Source: Micavibrio sp. UBA2020 (GTDB taxonomy: Bacteria > Pseudomonadota > Alphaproteobacteria > Micavibrionales > UBA2020). From it: a DNA stretch of 7,766 nt. The notes below the pieces were generated by a model that saw only the letters and a program-made list of their open reading frames with translations, was not told where the DNA came from and made no database searches. This document shows positions 1 through 7,421 of this stretch, in pieces. The stretch's first letter is position 1; each line of letters starts with the position of its first letter. The DNA is taken from contig DDBY01000169.1 of assembly GCA_002334985.1 (NCBI GenBank), positions 1 to 7,766 of the forward strand, read 5' to 3'. Position numbers and translations under genes: made by a program.

Positions 1-570
1 GACGACTGGGAGAGCCCGACGCTCGGGGCGTGGGGGCTCGGATGGGAAGTCTGGTGCAACGGCATGGAGGTGACGCAGTTCACCTACTTCCAGCAGGTCG
101 GCGGCATTGAATGCAATCCCGTTTCTGCCGAAATCACCTATGGCCTTGAACGCCTTGCGATGTATATCCAGAACGTGAACAACGTTTATGACCTCGACTT
201 CAACGGCCGCGGCGTGAAATACGGCGACGTGTTTTTGCGCGCGGAGCAGGAATACACCGCCCACAACTTCGAATTCGCCAATACAGAAATGCTGCTGCGC
301 CATTTCGAAGATGCGGAGAAAGAATGTCTCTCGCTGCTTTCTGCCCAGTCCGACCATCCGTCGCTGAAAGGCCGCAAGGGGCTTGCCCTGCCCGCCTATG
401 ACCAGTGCCTGAAGGCCAGCCATTTGTTCAACCTGCTGGATGCCCGCGGCGTGATTTCCGTGGTCGAGCGTCAGGCATATATCGGCCGCGTGCGCGCGCT
501 TGCCAAAGCGTGCTGCGAGGCATGGGTCGGCGAAGCCGCCACCGAAGCGCAAAAGCAGGAGGCTGCGTAA
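1..570 (+). CDS. glyQ: Glycyl-tRNA synthetase alpha subunit, 3' part (5' end outside window)
   Basis: This is the alpha subunit of the bacterial alpha2beta2 glycyl-tRNA synthetase, a cytoplasmic class II enzyme that activates glycine with ATP and charges tRNA-Gly; alpha carries the catalytic core. The reading frame is open from base 1, and the first residues ([18 protein letters not shown]) are a family hallmark, so the gene begins upstream and the ATG at 64 is internal. Other recognisable pieces are [14 protein letters not shown] and [13 protein letters not shown], whose GLER is class II motif 3 with the ATP-binding arginine. About 189 residues remain of a family that is usually about 300, so roughly the first third is missing. 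One small oddity is EVWCNGME, where I recall Leu at the Cys position in most relatives. The stop lies 2 nt before glyS. Identification is very secure. Confidence 0.97.
   Translation, partial: DDWESPTLGAWGLGWEVWCNGMEVTQFTYFQQVGGIECNPVSAEITYGLERLAMYIQNVNNVYDLDFNGRGVKYGDVFLRAEQEYTAHNFEFANTEMLLRHFEDAEKECLSLLSAQSDHPSLKGRKGLALPAYDQCLKASHLFNLLDARGVISVVERQAYIGRVRALAKACCEAWVGEAATEAQKQEAA
557..562 (+). promoter_or_regulatory. Shine-Dalgarno of glyS
   Basis: A perfect AGGAGG sits inside the last codons of glyQ, 10 nt before the ATG at 573. It fixes the glyS start at 573 rather than at the upstream in-frame ATG at 405, which lies deep within glyQ. The overlap of ribosome site and upstream coding sequence fits translational coupling of the two subunits. 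Confidence 0.85.
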
Positions 571-572
571 TC

Positions 573-2750
573 ATGGCCGAATTTTTGCTGGAACTATTCT
601 CCGAAGAAATCCCCGCCCGCATGCAAGCCAAGGGCGCAGATGACCTGCGCGATTTGATTGTCAAAGGGCTTGAGGAAAAAGGCCTAAGCTTCACCAAAGC
701 CGAAGCGCATTCCACCCCCCGCCGCATCACCGTTGTTGTCGATGGCCTGCCCATGGAAAACAACCCGCCGCCGATTGATAAAAAAGGCCCCCGCGTGGAT
801 GCCGCGCAGCAGGCGCTGGACGGTTTCCTGAAGTCCATCGGCCAGAGCGATTTCAGCAAATGTGTACAGGAAGAAAGCCCCAAGGGCACGTTCTGGTATT
901 ACCGCGAGGCCGTGAAAGGCCAGCCGACGGCGCAGGTTTTGAGCGATATTATAAACAGCGTATTTATTAAATTTGTTTGGCCAAAATCAATGCGTTGGTC
1001 GGAATATGGCTTTTCTTGGGTAAGGCCTCTCAAGCAAATTTTAGCTATTTTCGATGGTTCACCTCTTGAGGGTGGACTGGGGCTTGGGAATAGAGTAATC
1101 GGTACAAACTATTCTCTTTACTCTTCTATGGCCGAAGCTGAAAAGTTTAATGCCTCTTATAAAGTGGATGGTGGTATCTCAGGGTTTCTTGAGTTCTCAA
1201 CTGCTACTAAAGGCCACCGCTTCCTCTCCTCCGGCGCGTTCGAGGTAAAGAACTTCGCCGACTACACCGAAAAGCTGAAAGCCGCGCATGTGATTTTGTC
1301 GCGTGCCGAGCGTAAAGCGTATATTTCGGCCGAGGCGCAGAAACTCGCCGCCAAAGAAGACCTCAAGGTCAATGAAAACGACGGCCTGATGGAAGAAATC
1401 GTCGGACTGGTCGAATGGCCGGTGCCGCTGGTGGGCACGTTTGAAAAAGAATTCCTCGAAGTTCCGCAGGAAGTTCTGATTTCCACCATGCGCGGCGACC
1501 AGAAATATATCGCGCTTCTCGATAACAACGGCAAGCTGGCGAATAAATTCGTTGTCATCGCCAATACGATTACCGAAGACGGCGGCAAAAACGTTGTCGC
1601 GGGGAATGAAAAAGTCCTGCGCGCCCGCCTGTCCGATGCCAAATTTTTCTGGGACCAGGACCGCAAGCAAAAACTGGAAAGCCGCGTTGGCGCGCTCGGC
1701 CAGATTACGTTCCACCAGAAACTCGGCACGGTGAAAGACAAAGTTTCCCGCCTTGAAAAACTCGCGGCGCATGTCGCCAAGCAAATCGGCGCGGATGACA
1801 AGCAGGCGGCGCGCGCCGCCCTGCTCGCCAAGGCGGATTTGACATCGGGCGTCGTGTTCCAGTTCCCCGAAGTGCAGGGCATCATGGGGCGTTATTATGC
1901 GCTGCATGACAAGGAAACGCCCGCCGTCGCGCAGGCGATTGCCGACCATTACAAACCCGTGGGCGCAAACGACACCTGCCCCAACGAACCGCTGAGCATC
2001 TGCACCGCGCTTGCGGACAAACTGGATACGCTGGCCGGCTTTTTTGCGATTGATGAAAAACCGACGGGGTCCAAAGACCCCTTCGCGCTGCGCCGTGCCG
2101 CGCTCGGCATCATCCGCATCGTGCTGGAGAACAACCTGCGCCTGCCCCTCGTCCCGTTGTTCGAGGCGGCCTATAACGGCTATGCCGTATCCGGCCTGCG
2201 TCCGATGAAGGATGTCACATCCGACCTCGTGCAGTTCTTTACCGAACGCCTGAAGGTTGCGCTGAAAGACCAGGGCATCCGCCACGACCTTATCGACGCC
2301 GTTCTTGCCGCCGATGTGCGCAAGGATGACATCGCGCTGGTCGTGAAGCTGGTGCAGGCGCTGCGCGATTTCGTCGGAACCGATAACGGCGCAAACCTGC
2401 TGGCCGCCTATAAACGCGGCGCGAATATTCTGCGTATCGAAGAAAAGAAAGACGGCAAATCTTTCGACGCTGCGGCGCTGAGCGACGCGCTTTTGAAAGA
2501 ACAGGCTGAAAAAGACCTCGCCGCCGCGCTGGTGCCCGTCGCCGCGAAGGTCAAGGACTTGTTCGCCCGCGAAGATTACACGGGCTGCATGGCCGCGCTG
2601 TCCGAACTGCGCGCGCCGGTTGATGCGTTTTTTGACAAAATCATGGTGAACGCGCCCGAAGCGGATATTCGCGCGAACCGCCTGAGCTTGCTCTCGCGTC
2701 TTCGGGATACCATGAACACCATCGCCGATTTTTCGAAAACAGAGGGGTAA
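573..2750 (+). CDS. glyS: Glycyl-tRNA synthetase beta subunit
   Basis: This is the beta subunit of the alpha2beta2 glycyl-tRNA synthetase. It binds tRNA-Gly and is required for aminoacylation by the alpha subunit. The protein is 725 residues, in the normal range, and begins MAEFLLELFSEEIPARMQ, the typical family N-terminus. Landmarks in order are FVWPKSMRW and WVRPL (about residues 134-155), GHRF (about 214), a central helical region with KADL (from residue 420) and FPEVQGIMGRYYA, GSKDPFALRRAALG (from about 499), and a C-terminal DALR-type anticodon-binding region of about the last 150 residues that ends near NRLSLLSRLRDT. The start is set by AGGAGG at 557-562 and the 2-nt gap to glyQ. Residues 126-213 are encoded by DNA of clearly different composition and seem to include about 30 extra residues before GHRF; this is listed separately. 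The frame is intact and no key motif I could check is lost, so the enzyme is probably functional. Confidence 0.97.
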   Translation: MAEFLLELFSEEIPARMQAKGADDLRDLIVKGLEEKGLSFTKAEAHSTPRRITVVVDGLPMENNPPPIDKKGPRVDAAQQALDGFLKSIGQSDFSKCVQEESPKGTFWYYREAVKGQPTAQVLSDIINSVFIKFVWPKSMRWSEYGFSWVRPLKQILAIFDGSPLEGGLGLGNRVIGTNYSLYSSMAEAEKFNASYKVDGGISGFLEFSTATKGHRFLSSGAFEVKNFADYTEKLKAAHVILSRAERKAYISAEAQKLAAKEDLKVNENDGLMEEIVGLVEWPVPLVGTFEKEFLEVPQEVLISTMRGDQKYIALLDNNGKLANKFVVIANTITEDGGKNVVAGNEKVLRARLSDAKFFWDQDRKQKLESRVGALGQITFHQKLGTVKDKVSRLEKLAAHVAKQIGADDKQAARAALLAKADLTSGVVFQFPEVQGIMGRYYALHDKETPAVAQAIADHYKPVGANDTCPNEPLSICTALADKLDTLAGFFAIDEKPTGSKDPFALRRAALGIIRIVLENNLRLPLVPLFEAAYNGYAVSGLRPMKDVTSDLVQFFTERLKVALKDQGIRHDLIDAVLAADVRKDDIALVVKLVQALRDFVGTDNGANLLAAYKRGANILRIEEKKDGKSFDAAALSDALLKEQAEKDLAAALVPVAAKVKDLFAREDYTGCMAALSELRAPVDAFFDKIMVNAPEADIRANRLSLLSRLRDTMNTIADFSKTEG
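948..1211 (+). other. AT-rich, codon-deviant patch inside glyS (possible recombinant segment)
   Basis: Bases 961-1200 are about 40% GC by direct count (96 of 240), against 65% for 781-840 and 60% for 1201-1260. From 948 to 1211 only about 28 of 88 codons end in G or C. The patch uses TCT five times, TCA four times, and also AGA, AGG, TTA and ATA; the glyS stretch before it (573-947) uses no TCT. The right edge is abrupt, at AAA followed by GGC CAC CGC, exactly where the conserved GHRF motif starts. The frame is kept and conserved residues (WPKSMRW, WVRPL) lie within the patch, so it is homologous glyS sequence rather than a random insert. From WVRPL to GHRF there are about 69 residues, where I recall about 35 in E. 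coli GlyS. The compositional change is seen directly; its origin is inferred. Confidence 0.75.
2742..2747 (+). promoter_or_regulatory. Shine-Dalgarno of ppdK
   Basis: GAGGGG overlaps the end of glyS and lies 10 nt before the ATG at 2758. It favours that start over the in-frame ATG at 2797, which has only a weak GGAA upstream, although most PPDKs I recall begin close to the position of the second ATG. Confidence 0.7.
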
Positions 2751-2757
2751 AGCCGAC

Positions 2758-5412
2758 ATGACCGCCAACGCACAATTGAAACCGGAACCAAATCAAATGC
2801 AAAAATGGGTTTATAGTTTTGGGAAAACATTGTGCGAAGGTGATGCGGGGCAGAAAAACCTGCTTGGCGGCAAGGGCGCGAACTTGGCGGAAATGAGCCG
2901 CCTCGGCCTGCCCGTGCCCCCCGGCTTTATTCTTTCGACAGAGGTTTGCACCTGTTTTTACCAAAACGGCAGCAGCTATCCGGCTGAACTTGAAGCGCAG
3001 GTAGATAGCGCGCTGGCGCAGCTTGAATCCGAAATCGGCGGAAAATTTGGCGCAGGGGAGCGCCCGCTTTTGCTCGCCGTGCGCTCCGGCGCACGCGTGT
3101 CGATGCCGGGCATGATGGATACCATCCTCAACCTCGGCCTTAACGACCAGACGACCCTTGCCTTGGCCAAGGCCAGCAACAACCCCCGCTTCGCATGGGA
3201 TTGCTACCGCCGTCTGATACAGATGTATAGCGACGTCGTTCTGGGTGTTGACCATCACCATTTCGAAGACGTGCTGGACACATTCAAGCGCCGTAACAAA
3301 TTGAAGCTGGATACCGATATCAATGCCGATGGCTGGATGGAAATCGTTTCGGAATACAAAGCGATTGTGCAGGATTCCATCGGCAAGCCCTTCCCGCAAG
3401 ACCCGCGCGAACAGCTGTGGGGTGCGATTGGCGCCGTGTTCAAATCATGGATGACCCCGCGCGCTGTCACCTACCGCAAAATCAACAGCATCCCCGAAGC
3501 ATGGGGCACCGCCGTCAACGTGCAGGCTGTCGTTTTCGGCAACATGGGCGATGATTGCGGCACGGGTGTCGCCTTCACGCGCGACCCGTCCACGGGCGAA
3601 AATACTTTCTATGGTGAATATCTGGTGAACGCGCAGGGCGAAGACGTTGTTGCGGGCATCCGCACACCCCAGCCGATGAGCGAGCTGAAAACCGTCATGC
3701 CCGAAGTTTTCGCCGAGCTGAACGCCATCCGCCTGCAGCTGGAAAAACACTACAAAGACATGCAGGACATTGAATTCACCATTCAAAACCGCAAGCTATA
3801 TATGCTGCAAACCCGCGGCGGCAAACGCACGGCGGCGGCGGCGCTGCGCATCGCCGTTGAAATGGTCGAAGAAGGTTTGATTACCAAAGAACAGGCCGTG
3901 CAGCGCATCGCGCCCCATTCGCTCGACCAACTGTTGCACCCGACTATCGACCCCAAAGCCGCCAAGACAGTCTTGACGCGCGGCCTGCCCGCCTCCCCCG
4001 GCGCGGCGGTGGGCGAAGTGGTATTTGATGCGGACGAAGCTGAAACGCGCGCCAAGGCGGGGCATAAAATCATCCTCTGCCGCACCGAAACCAGCCCCGA
4101 AGACATTCACGGCATGCACGCGGCCGAAGGCATCCTGACATCGCGCGGCGGTATGACCAGCCACGCGGCGGTTGTCGCGCGCGGCATGGGCAAGCCCTGC
4201 GTCGCCGGCGCGGGTGATGTGCGTATCGACCATAAAGCGCGCACAATGACCATTGGCGATAAAACCTTCCGCGAAGGCGACATGCTGACGCTGGACGGCG
4301 CGACAGGTGAAGTCATGGAAGGCGCGATTGCGATGCGCCAGCCTGCACTTACCGGGCATTTCGAAACGCTGATGGCATGGGCGGACGGCCTTCGCCGCCT
4401 TGGTATCCGCGCCAATGCCGAAACGCCGCTGGATGCGGAAACCGCGCGCAAATTCGGCGCCGAAGGTATCGGTCTTTGCCGCACAGAACACATGTTTTTC
4501 GACCCTGCACGCATTTTGCACGTCCGCCAGATGATTTTGGCCGAAACGTCGCAGGAGCGTAAAGACGCACTTGCGAAAATCGAGCCGCATCAGCGCAAGG
4601 ATTTTATCGACCTTTTCAAAATCATGCTGGGTTTGCCGGTGACCATCCGCCTGCTCGACCCGCCGCTGCATGAATTCCTGCCCCAGCAGGCCGATGAAAT
4701 TGCTGAACTGGCGTCATCGCTGAATATCAGCGTTGAGCGCGTGGAGCAGCGTATCCACCGCCTGCATGAAACCAACCCCATGCTGGGCCTGCGCGGTTCA
4801 CGCCTTGGAATCGTTTATCCTGAAATCTATGAAATGCAGGTCAAGGCGATTTTTGAAGCGGCTGTGGCCGTCAAGGCAGAAACCGGAAAGATGGTTATGC
4901 CCGAAATCATGGTACCGTTGATTGCAACAAAGGCAGAGATGGATTTGCTGTCCATGATGGTGGCACGCGTGGCAGCAGCGTGCAGCATCAAACGCGACGA
5001 ATATCTGGTCGGCACGATGATTGAACTGCCACGCGCTGCACTTGCCGCGGGCACGATTGCGGAAACGGCTGAGTTTTTCAGCTTCGGCACCAATGACCTG
5101 ACACAAACCACCTTCGGCATCAGCCGCGACGATGCGGGCTCCTTCCTGCCGGTTTATCAGCAAGCAGGGCTTTTGCCCGCAGACCCCTTCGCCTCCATCG
5201 ATACCGAAGGCGTGGGCGAGCTTGTAAAAACTGCGGCGGAGCGTGGGCGCAAAACGCGTGCGGACATCAAGCTCGGTATTTGCGGCGAACATGGCGGCGA
5301 CCCGGCATCGATTGCGTTTTTTGAAACGGTCGGTCTGGACTATGTTTCCTGCTCCCCTTACCGCGTACCGATTGCACGTCTGGCAGCGGCGCAAGCGGCC
5401 ATCAAGAAGTAA
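2758..5412 (+). CDS. ppdK: Pyruvate, phosphate dikinase
   Basis: This cytoplasmic enzyme interconverts pyruvate + ATP + Pi and phosphoenolpyruvate + AMP + PPi, linking glycolysis and gluconeogenesis. The 884 residues are full length. The N-terminal nucleotide-binding domain shows GGKGANLAEM (37-46), RSGARVSMPGMMDT (from 109) and the stretch around FYGEYLVNAQGEDVVAG. The swivelling phosphohistidine domain has GGMTSHAAVVARG with catalytic His469, matching His455 of the Clostridium symbiosum enzyme. The C-terminal PEP/pyruvate barrel has GLCRTEHMFF (from 572, Arg575 matching Arg561), SFGTNDLTQTTFG (from 775) and GICGEHGGDP with acid/base Cys842 matching Cys831. Thr467, two residues before the histidine, is the position that DUF299-type regulatory proteins phosphorylate in homologues. 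A 13-residue leader precedes MQKWVYSFG, where many homologues begin, so a start at 2797 is possible. It follows glyS by 7 nt, implying co-transcription. Confidence 0.97.
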   Translation: MTANAQLKPEPNQMQKWVYSFGKTLCEGDAGQKNLLGGKGANLAEMSRLGLPVPPGFILSTEVCTCFYQNGSSYPAELEAQVDSALAQLESEIGGKFGAGERPLLLAVRSGARVSMPGMMDTILNLGLNDQTTLALAKASNNPRFAWDCYRRLIQMYSDVVLGVDHHHFEDVLDTFKRRNKLKLDTDINADGWMEIVSEYKAIVQDSIGKPFPQDPREQLWGAIGAVFKSWMTPRAVTYRKINSIPEAWGTAVNVQAVVFGNMGDDCGTGVAFTRDPSTGENTFYGEYLVNAQGEDVVAGIRTPQPMSELKTVMPEVFAELNAIRLQLEKHYKDMQDIEFTIQNRKLYMLQTRGGKRTAAAALRIAVEMVEEGLITKEQAVQRIAPHSLDQLLHPTIDPKAAKTVLTRGLPASPGAAVGEVVFDADEAETRAKAGHKIILCRTETSPEDIHGMHAAEGILTSRGGMTSHAAVVARGMGKPCVAGAGDVRIDHKARTMTIGDKTFREGDMLTLDGATGEVMEGAIAMRQPALTGHFETLMAWADGLRRLGIRANAETPLDAETARKFGAEGIGLCRTEHMFFDPARILHVRQMILAETSQERKDALAKIEPHQRKDFIDLFKIMLGLPVTIRLLDPPLHEFLPQQADEIAELASSLNISVERVEQRIHRLHETNPMLGLRGSRLGIVYPEIYEMQVKAIFEAAVAVKAETGKMVMPEIMVPLIATKAEMDLLSMMVARVAAACSIKRDEYLVGTMIELPRAALAAGTIAETAEFFSFGTNDLTQTTFGISRDDAGSFLPVYQQAGLLPADPFASIDTEGVGELVKTAAERGRKTRADIKLGICGEHGGDPASIAFFETVGLDYVSCSPYRVPIARLAAAQAAIKK

Positions 5413-5437
5413 TACTAATACGCGGGATTGAAAATAA

Positions 5438-6214
5438 TCAGGCGGCGGGCGGCAGGTTGCGGTTCGCCGCCTGCGCTTTCATGGCGTTTTCCTGATTGGT
5501 GCGCACGACTTTGATAAAGCTCTGGCGGCTGCGCACCAGCATGCTGAGCGTGCGGGAGCGGAATTCGCGCAGGTAAAGAACAACCACGACCAGCGTGCAA
5601 GCGGCCATGAAAAGCACGGGCGAGATGAACCACGCCAGCAGCGACAGCGCGAAATAATACGAGCGCAGTCCGTAGTTGAATTCATGCGCAGCGCGGTCGG
5701 ATACTTTGGCGACTTGCTGCGCGAACTGTTCTTCGTCCACGGTAAGCTCGCGCCCCGCGGGTACTTGCGGCGCGGCGCCAATCATGATGGAGCAAAACGT
5801 GTGCTGGCGCAGCGCCCAGGTGAAGCGGAAAAACGCGTAAATGAAAATCACGACCAGCATCAGCAGCTTGAACTGGATTTGCTCCAGCGTCGCGCCTGCG
5901 ATAAACGAGTGACCTTCGAGCAGTTTCAAAACACTGTCGGACGAATAAAGAACCGTCACCGCGCCTGCCAGAACGAAAATATTGGTGGTCGCCATGAAAT
6001 TGACCATTTGCATCAGATTGCCCAGCAGCGCGAGGTCCGAAATGCGGTTTTCATGCCGCAGCAGGCTTTTCATCCAGTCGATGCGATAGCTGTAAATGAG
6101 CGCGGCGAGGCAGGCTTTGTTTTCGGCTGCGCGTTTGGCGTAGAAGGTATAGCCGACCCAGCAGGTCAGAAACCAAAAAAAAGCCACCCAGTTAAGAAAA
6201 TCCGTAAAAATCAT
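5438..6214 (-). CDS. DUF599 family integral membrane protein
   Basis: This 258-residue inner-membrane protein matches the DUF599 family, whose biochemical role is not known to me. Family hallmarks are the first membrane helix ending in GYTFYAKRAA, then ENRISDLALLGNLM (about 55-68), the YAFFRFTWALRQ segment (about 126-137) followed by CSIMIGAAP, and FNYGLRSYYFALSLLAWF (about 179-196). I predict hydrophobic segments near 6-25, 69-90, 113-135 and 185-214 (the last may be two helices), with a basic, hydrophilic C-terminal tail. The ATG at 6214 has no good Shine-Dalgarno, but family alignment of the first helix and the lack of a better upstream codon support it. Its stop faces the ppdK stop across 25 nt. 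A run of eight T in the coding strand (6175-6182) lies in codons 11-13. Function is unassigned; the family call is firm. Confidence 0.88.
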   Translation of the reverse strand: MIFTDFLNWVAFFWFLTCWVGYTFYAKRAAENKACLAALIYSYRIDWMKSLLRHENRISDLALLGNLMQMVNFMATTNIFVLAGAVTVLYSSDSVLKLLEGHSFIAGATLEQIQFKLLMLVVIFIYAFFRFTWALRQHTFCSIMIGAAPQVPAGRELTVDEEQFAQQVAKVSDRAAHEFNYGLRSYYFALSLLAWFISPVLFMAACTLVVVVLYLREFRSRTLSMLVRSRQSFIKVVRTNQENAMKAQAANRNLPPAA

Positions 6215-6255
6215 GCCCGAAAACCGATGCCAAAAGGTTGACGCCGTCTATGTTT

Positions 6256-6285
6256 TTAATATGGACAACGGCTTGTTGTCCACAA
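6256..6285 (-). promoter_or_regulatory. Possible promoter for the DUF599 gene with palindromic spacer
   Basis: On the - strand, TTGTGG (6280-6285) and TATTAA (6256-6261) are separated by 18 nt and lie about 40-70 nt before the DUF599 start. They match the -35 and -10 consensus at about 3 of 6 and 4 of 6 positions, so this is weak on its own. It lies in the only sizeable gap (6215-6328) upstream of the gene. The spacer is occupied by the palindrome listed separately, which would be a good position for a repressor. This is an inference. Confidence 0.3.
6262..6282. repeat. Perfect 8-bp inverted repeat with 5-nt loop
   Basis: TGGACAAC (6262-6269) and GTTGTCCA (6275-6282) are exact reverse complements separated by GGCTT. 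A T5 run stands on the left and an A5 run on the right on the + strand, so no U-tract follows the stem in either direction and it is not a canonical intrinsic terminator. It could be an operator or an RNA hairpin in the gap between the two - strand genes. The right arm also contains TTGTCCACA (6276-6284), one mismatch from the DnaA-box consensus TTATCCACA. Confidence 0.6.
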
Positions 6286-6328
6286 AAATATGCTGCGGCG
6301 CACAATTTCAGCGGTTTAGCGGAAAATA

Positions 6329-7393
6329 TCAGGTAATCGGCGGCAGGCCGATGGCCTTGCGGGCTTCGTTTTCGAACATCTTGAGCTTGTCGAGGCCGGG
6401 CTCGATTTCCGTCATGACAAAGGTCACGCGCTTGGCGGGACTACCCACCGTATTGTCCGGAAATTCGTAAGACCAGTTGCGGATTTTAACCAGCAAGCCG
6501 CAAAGAACAGCCCCCATGCCGTCGTGGTTTTCCTCCACCTGCTTGCGCAGCTGCTCGAAGGAGTCTCTGTTAATATCGCTCCAGAACATGTGGAAAGCTT
6601 TGTTAAATCTGCTCATGCGCTCGCGCACCGAATTGGTGAGCTTGTACACGATGTCTTCGGTATTGCGGCAGGCATTGACCATGCGCGGCGACGATTTCAC
6701 ATCGCGGCTTTGTTGCAACTCCCCTATCCATACCATGAAACGCTCGATTTCATCGCCGAGGCTTTCAAAACTGTGGCGGTAATAGGCGACAGAGAGGAAA
6801 ACATCACTGTATGACGCCAGAAAGCGCGGGATTTCCTCAAGCGGAATGCCTGTCTTTTCCGACATAATGCGCAGGTTATCGCGCACGCGGGCGATGTCGG
6901 GGTCATTGAGCAGCAGATTGATGTCTTCATGCCCGTGCGCCTGTTCATACCCGAAAATACGGTCAACCAGCGGGCGTGTGAAAGCCATCATGTACTGATG
7001 CAGTGTCAGTTTCATGTCATCGGTAAGGTCGAGTTTTTTCTCGTCCTCAACCTCGACGCCAATGCGCTTCAGGCTGCCACGCAGGGAATAAACGTCGTAA
7101 CTATTTAGCGCCGCCAGCGCACGGATAATCGCACGGTCGCGTGTGCTGTTCGTGAGGTTATCGGAAATATCATCGGGCCGCATTTGCAAACTACCCGCCA
7201 CAGGGTCGTGCATCAGCTCGACCGTGGTTTCCATGCGTGCGTTTTTGATGAGGCGCGCATTGCGCAGCGCCGAACTGGACAAGGGAATCATGGACAACGA
7301 CAATTTGTCGAGAGCGTCCTGCTCTTTACCCTTGGTGAAAATAGAATTATCCCGAGACGCGCCGGCCATGCCCCCATACCCCGCTTTGGTCAT
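6329..7393 (-). CDS. Hypothetical 354-residue soluble helical protein
   Basis: I do not recognise this gene. The product has no signal peptide and no membrane segment. The first 60 or so residues are polar and low in hydrophobics, probably disordered; the rest is rich in charged, helix-forming sequence. Notable stretches are DDMKLTLHQYMMAFTRPLVD (about 124-143), GIPLEEIPRFLASYSDVFLS (about 181-200) followed by VAYYRHSFESLGDEIERFMVW, and YEFPDNTVGSPAKRVTF near the C-terminus. I see no nucleotide-binding, metal-binding or catalytic motif. The ATG at 7393 has GGAG (7407-7410) at a long 13-nt spacing; the ATG at 7369 (residue 9, preceded by a G-rich stretch) is an alternative. Codon use resembles its neighbours and the frame is long and intact, so it is very probably a real gene. 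It lies 45 nt after the ygfZ-like gene and 114 nt before the DUF599 gene, both on the same strand. Confidence 0.8.
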   Translation of the reverse strand: MTKAGYGGMAGASRDNSIFTKGKEQDALDKLSLSMIPLSSSALRNARLIKNARMETTVELMHDPVAGSLQMRPDDISDNLTNSTRDRAIIRALAALNSYDVYSLRGSLKRIGVEVEDEKKLDLTDDMKLTLHQYMMAFTRPLVDRIFGYEQAHGHEDINLLLNDPDIARVRDNLRIMSEKTGIPLEEIPRFLASYSDVFLSVAYYRHSFESLGDEIERFMVWIGELQQSRDVKSSPRMVNACRNTEDIVYKLTNSVRERMSRFNKAFHMFWSDINRDSFEQLRKQVEENHDGMGAVLCGLLVKIRNWSYEFPDNTVGSPAKRVTFVMTEIEPGLDKLKMFENEARKAIGLPPIT

Positions 7394-7413
7394 GGAACTA
7401 TTGTAGCTCCATT

Positions 7414-7421
7414 ATGGTTAA
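7414..7421 (-). promoter_or_regulatory. Possible CtrA half-site
   Basis: TTAACCAT on the - strand lies 20 nt before the ATG at 7393, in the 45-nt gap between the ygfZ-like gene and the hypothetical gene. It matches the half-site form of the CtrA cell-cycle regulator box (TTAA-N7-TTAA) of alphaproteobacteria. A second TTAA at the right distance is absent on either side, so this may be chance in an AT-rich gap. Confidence 0.2.

Noticed and set aside
405..572. Upstream in-frame extension of glyS to an ATG at 405
   Set aside because: It would overlap glyQ by 166 nt and adds an Arg-rich leader unlike GlyS. The ATG at 573 has AGGAGG in front and gives the conserved N-terminus.
948..1211. Reading the AT-rich patch as an inserted mobile element or in-frame palindromic element
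   Set aside because: It contains conserved GlyS residues, has no terminal repeats, target duplication or transposase, and I see no long palindrome in it. Homologous replacement or chimeric assembly fits better.
1197..2768. Long - strand open frame (523 codons) opposite glyS
   Set aside because: It lies wholly antisense to a secure glyS and resembles no known protein. Long antisense open frames are common opposite moderately GC-rich genes with biased third positions.
3796..4671. Long - strand open frame (291 codons) opposite ppdK
   Set aside because: It lies inside the conserved ppdK coding sequence, is rich in His, Arg and Ala as expected of a shadow frame, and has no recognisable motif.
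5441..5474. GC-rich stretch with short complementary pieces (GCAGG / CCTGC) near the end of the DUF599 gene as a terminator for ppdK
   Set aside because: The stem is only 5 bp with a long loop, no T-run follows, and the sequence is explained by the Ala/Pro-rich C-terminal codons of the DUF599 gene.
5684..6241. + strand open frame (185 codons) opposite the DUF599 gene
   Set aside because: It is a shadow of a gene with clear family motifs and membrane helices; the product has no recognisable features.
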